A stretch of 64,000 nt of DNA, taken from NCBI GenBank assembly GCA_903930255.1, contig CAIYYA010000226.1, positions 1-64,000 on the forward strand. The letters run 5' to 3'. Every line of letters starts with the position of its first letter. Position 1 is the first letter of the stretch. Under the pieces are notes generated by a model. It was not told the DNA's origin, searched no databases, and worked only from the letters and a program-made list of their open reading frames with translations. Of this stretch, positions 63,248 to 64,000 are shown piece by piece. The stretch is from an uncultured beta proteobacterium (GTDB lineage Bacteria > Pseudomonadota > Gammaproteobacteria > Burkholderiales > Burkholderiaceae_C). Both the position numbers and the translations under genes were made by a program.

Positions 63248-64000
63248 GTCTGCTGGCGCTCACCCCTATCAAGCGTTAACGCCCGATGTGGTGCAAGATG
63301 CGCTGGCCAGTGTCGGCTTGGTTGGCGATGGTCGGCAAATTGCTTTGAACTCCTACGAAAACCGGGTTTATCAGGTGTATCTTGAAAACGGTACGGTGGT
63401 GGTTGCCAAGTTTTATCGTCCAGAGCGCTGGACGGATGCGCAAATTCTGGAAGAGCATGCATTTTCTGCCGAGCTGATGGCTGCTGAAATTCCGCTGGTA
63501 GGACCGCTTGTGCTCGCAGGCAACACTTTGCACCACTTTGGCGGTTTTGCTTTTAGCGTGAACCCGCGCCGTGGTGGCCGCATGCCCGAGTTTGACGACC
63601 CAGATGTGCTGGAATGGGTGGGGCGTTTTCTGGCGCGATTGCACCGTGTGGGTGCTAGCCAGGCCTTCGTTGAGCGGCCGGCACTTGACTTGCAAAGCTT
63701 TGGCATCGATTCGCGCAACTGGTTGTTGCAGCACGATCAGGTGCCGCTCGATGTGCAGTCTGCCTGGACCAAAACCGCCAAAGATGCTCTTGATTTAATA
63801 GCTTCTCACGCTTATTTGACGAGCACTGGAGGCCTTATTCGTTTGCACGGGGATTGCCATCCAGGGAATATTTTGTGGACACCGTTGGAGGCGCCTGCGA
63901 GCATTCAGCCAGGGCCGCATTTTGTTGACTTGGACGACACTCGCATGGGCCCTGCTGTGCAAGACCTGTGGATGCTGCTCAGCGGTGAGCGAGCCCAACA
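63240..64000 (+). CDS. srkA: SrkA/RdoA stress-response kinase, 3' truncated
   Basis: 253 codons seen from ATG 63240 inside the end of the secretion ATPase gene, in another frame. LNSYENRVYQVYLENG, VVAKFYRPERWTDAQILEEH, RLHGDCHPGNILW and FVDLDDTRMGPAVQDLWMLLSGE follow E. coli SrkA residue for residue. A Ser/Thr protein kinase protecting against stress-induced death. The segment LDLIASHAYLTSTGG before the catalytic loop is encoded by a copy of the GAGGCC repeat. Cut by the window end. Confidence 0.95.
   Translation, partial: MHESAGAHPYQALTPDVVQDALASVGLVGDGRQIALNSYENRVYQVYLENGTVVVAKFYRPERWTDAQILEEHAFSAELMAAEIPLVGPLVLAGNTLHHFGGFAFSVNPRRGGRMPEFDDPDVLEWVGRFLARLHRVGASQAFVERPALDLQSFGIDSRNWLLQHDQVPLDVQSAWTKTAKDALDLIASHAYLTSTGGLIRLHGDCHPGNILWTPLEAPASIQPGPHFVDLDDTRMGPAVQDLWMLLSGERAQ
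63791..63838. repeat. GAGGCC repeat read in frame inside srkA
   Basis: TGATTTAATAGCTTCTCACG, CTTATTTGACGAGCACTGG, AGGCCTTATT: about three quarters of positions match the 34908 copy. It encodes LDLIASHAYLTSTGGLI right before the catalytic RLHGDCH, where E. coli SrkA has an unrelated loop of similar length. Confidence 0.72.

Overview
The window reads as a chromosomal segment of a motile, facultatively respiring betaproteobacterium, most likely Burkholderiales/Comamonadaceae (Rhodoferax- or Polaromonas-like). This is inferred from the style of the flagellar and chemotaxis proteins, the anaerobic ubiquinone genes, the PEP-CTERM protein and the small dispersed palindromes. No rRNA or tRNA gene, CRISPR array, complete insertion sequence or integrase was seen.

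Layout. 1-1500 is the end of an SbmA/YddA-type ABC exporter. 1502-8284 (minus) is a chemotaxis operon, in transcription order cheZ-like, cheY, cheA, cheW, cheR, cheD, cheB, then a hypothetical gene. 8405-10138 (plus) is a receiver-kinase/LuxR regulator pair. 10332-22677 is the flagellar block: fliF-G-H-I-J-K and fliL-M-N-O-P-Q-R on minus, fliE divergent on plus, and fliS-fliT with its own sigma-28 promoter. 22912-24835 is glnK-amt with a near-consensus sigma-54 promoter and an NtrC site. Then come a PEP-CTERM protein, comM behind a LexA-like box, an isolated hoxH-hoxW pair, a hexose-phosphate mutarotase and an ene-reductase.

31.9-42.2 kb is the most unusual part. A set of ubiquinone genes (ubiU, ubiV, ubiT, ubiX, ubiD; O2-independent hydroxylation plus decarboxylation) is interrupted by a DUF4143 ATPase and bordered by toxin-antitoxin-like pairs (34.2 kb and 41.2 kb). 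Two decayed copies of the ubiD 3' end lie at 32.0 and 33.9 kb. Each is preceded by the same short repeat that sits beside intact ubiD, and the copies bracket two small cargo blocks.

42.3-64 kb holds an MFS carrier, a nitrate/sulfonate-type ABC importer, a cobalamin adenosyltransferase, a REC-REC-kinase, a D-lactate-dehydrogenase-like flavoprotein, a Tim44-like protein, a Nod-type ABC exporter, a divergent serC paired with an ATP-grasp gene, a LysR pseudogene, a secreted helical protein next to a chemoreceptor, a GMC oxidoreductase, a c-di-GMP-type (MshEN) secretion ATPase and the start of srkA.

Three families of small repeats run through the window: (i) four variable-stem, constant-core hairpins (10.2, 43.5, 46.3, 55.6 kb); (ii) a roughly 45-bp GAGGCC element that supplies stop codons and is twice read in frame inside genes; (iii) heptanucleotide arrays with a TAGT core between co-directional genes (36.5, 39.8, 57.3 kb).
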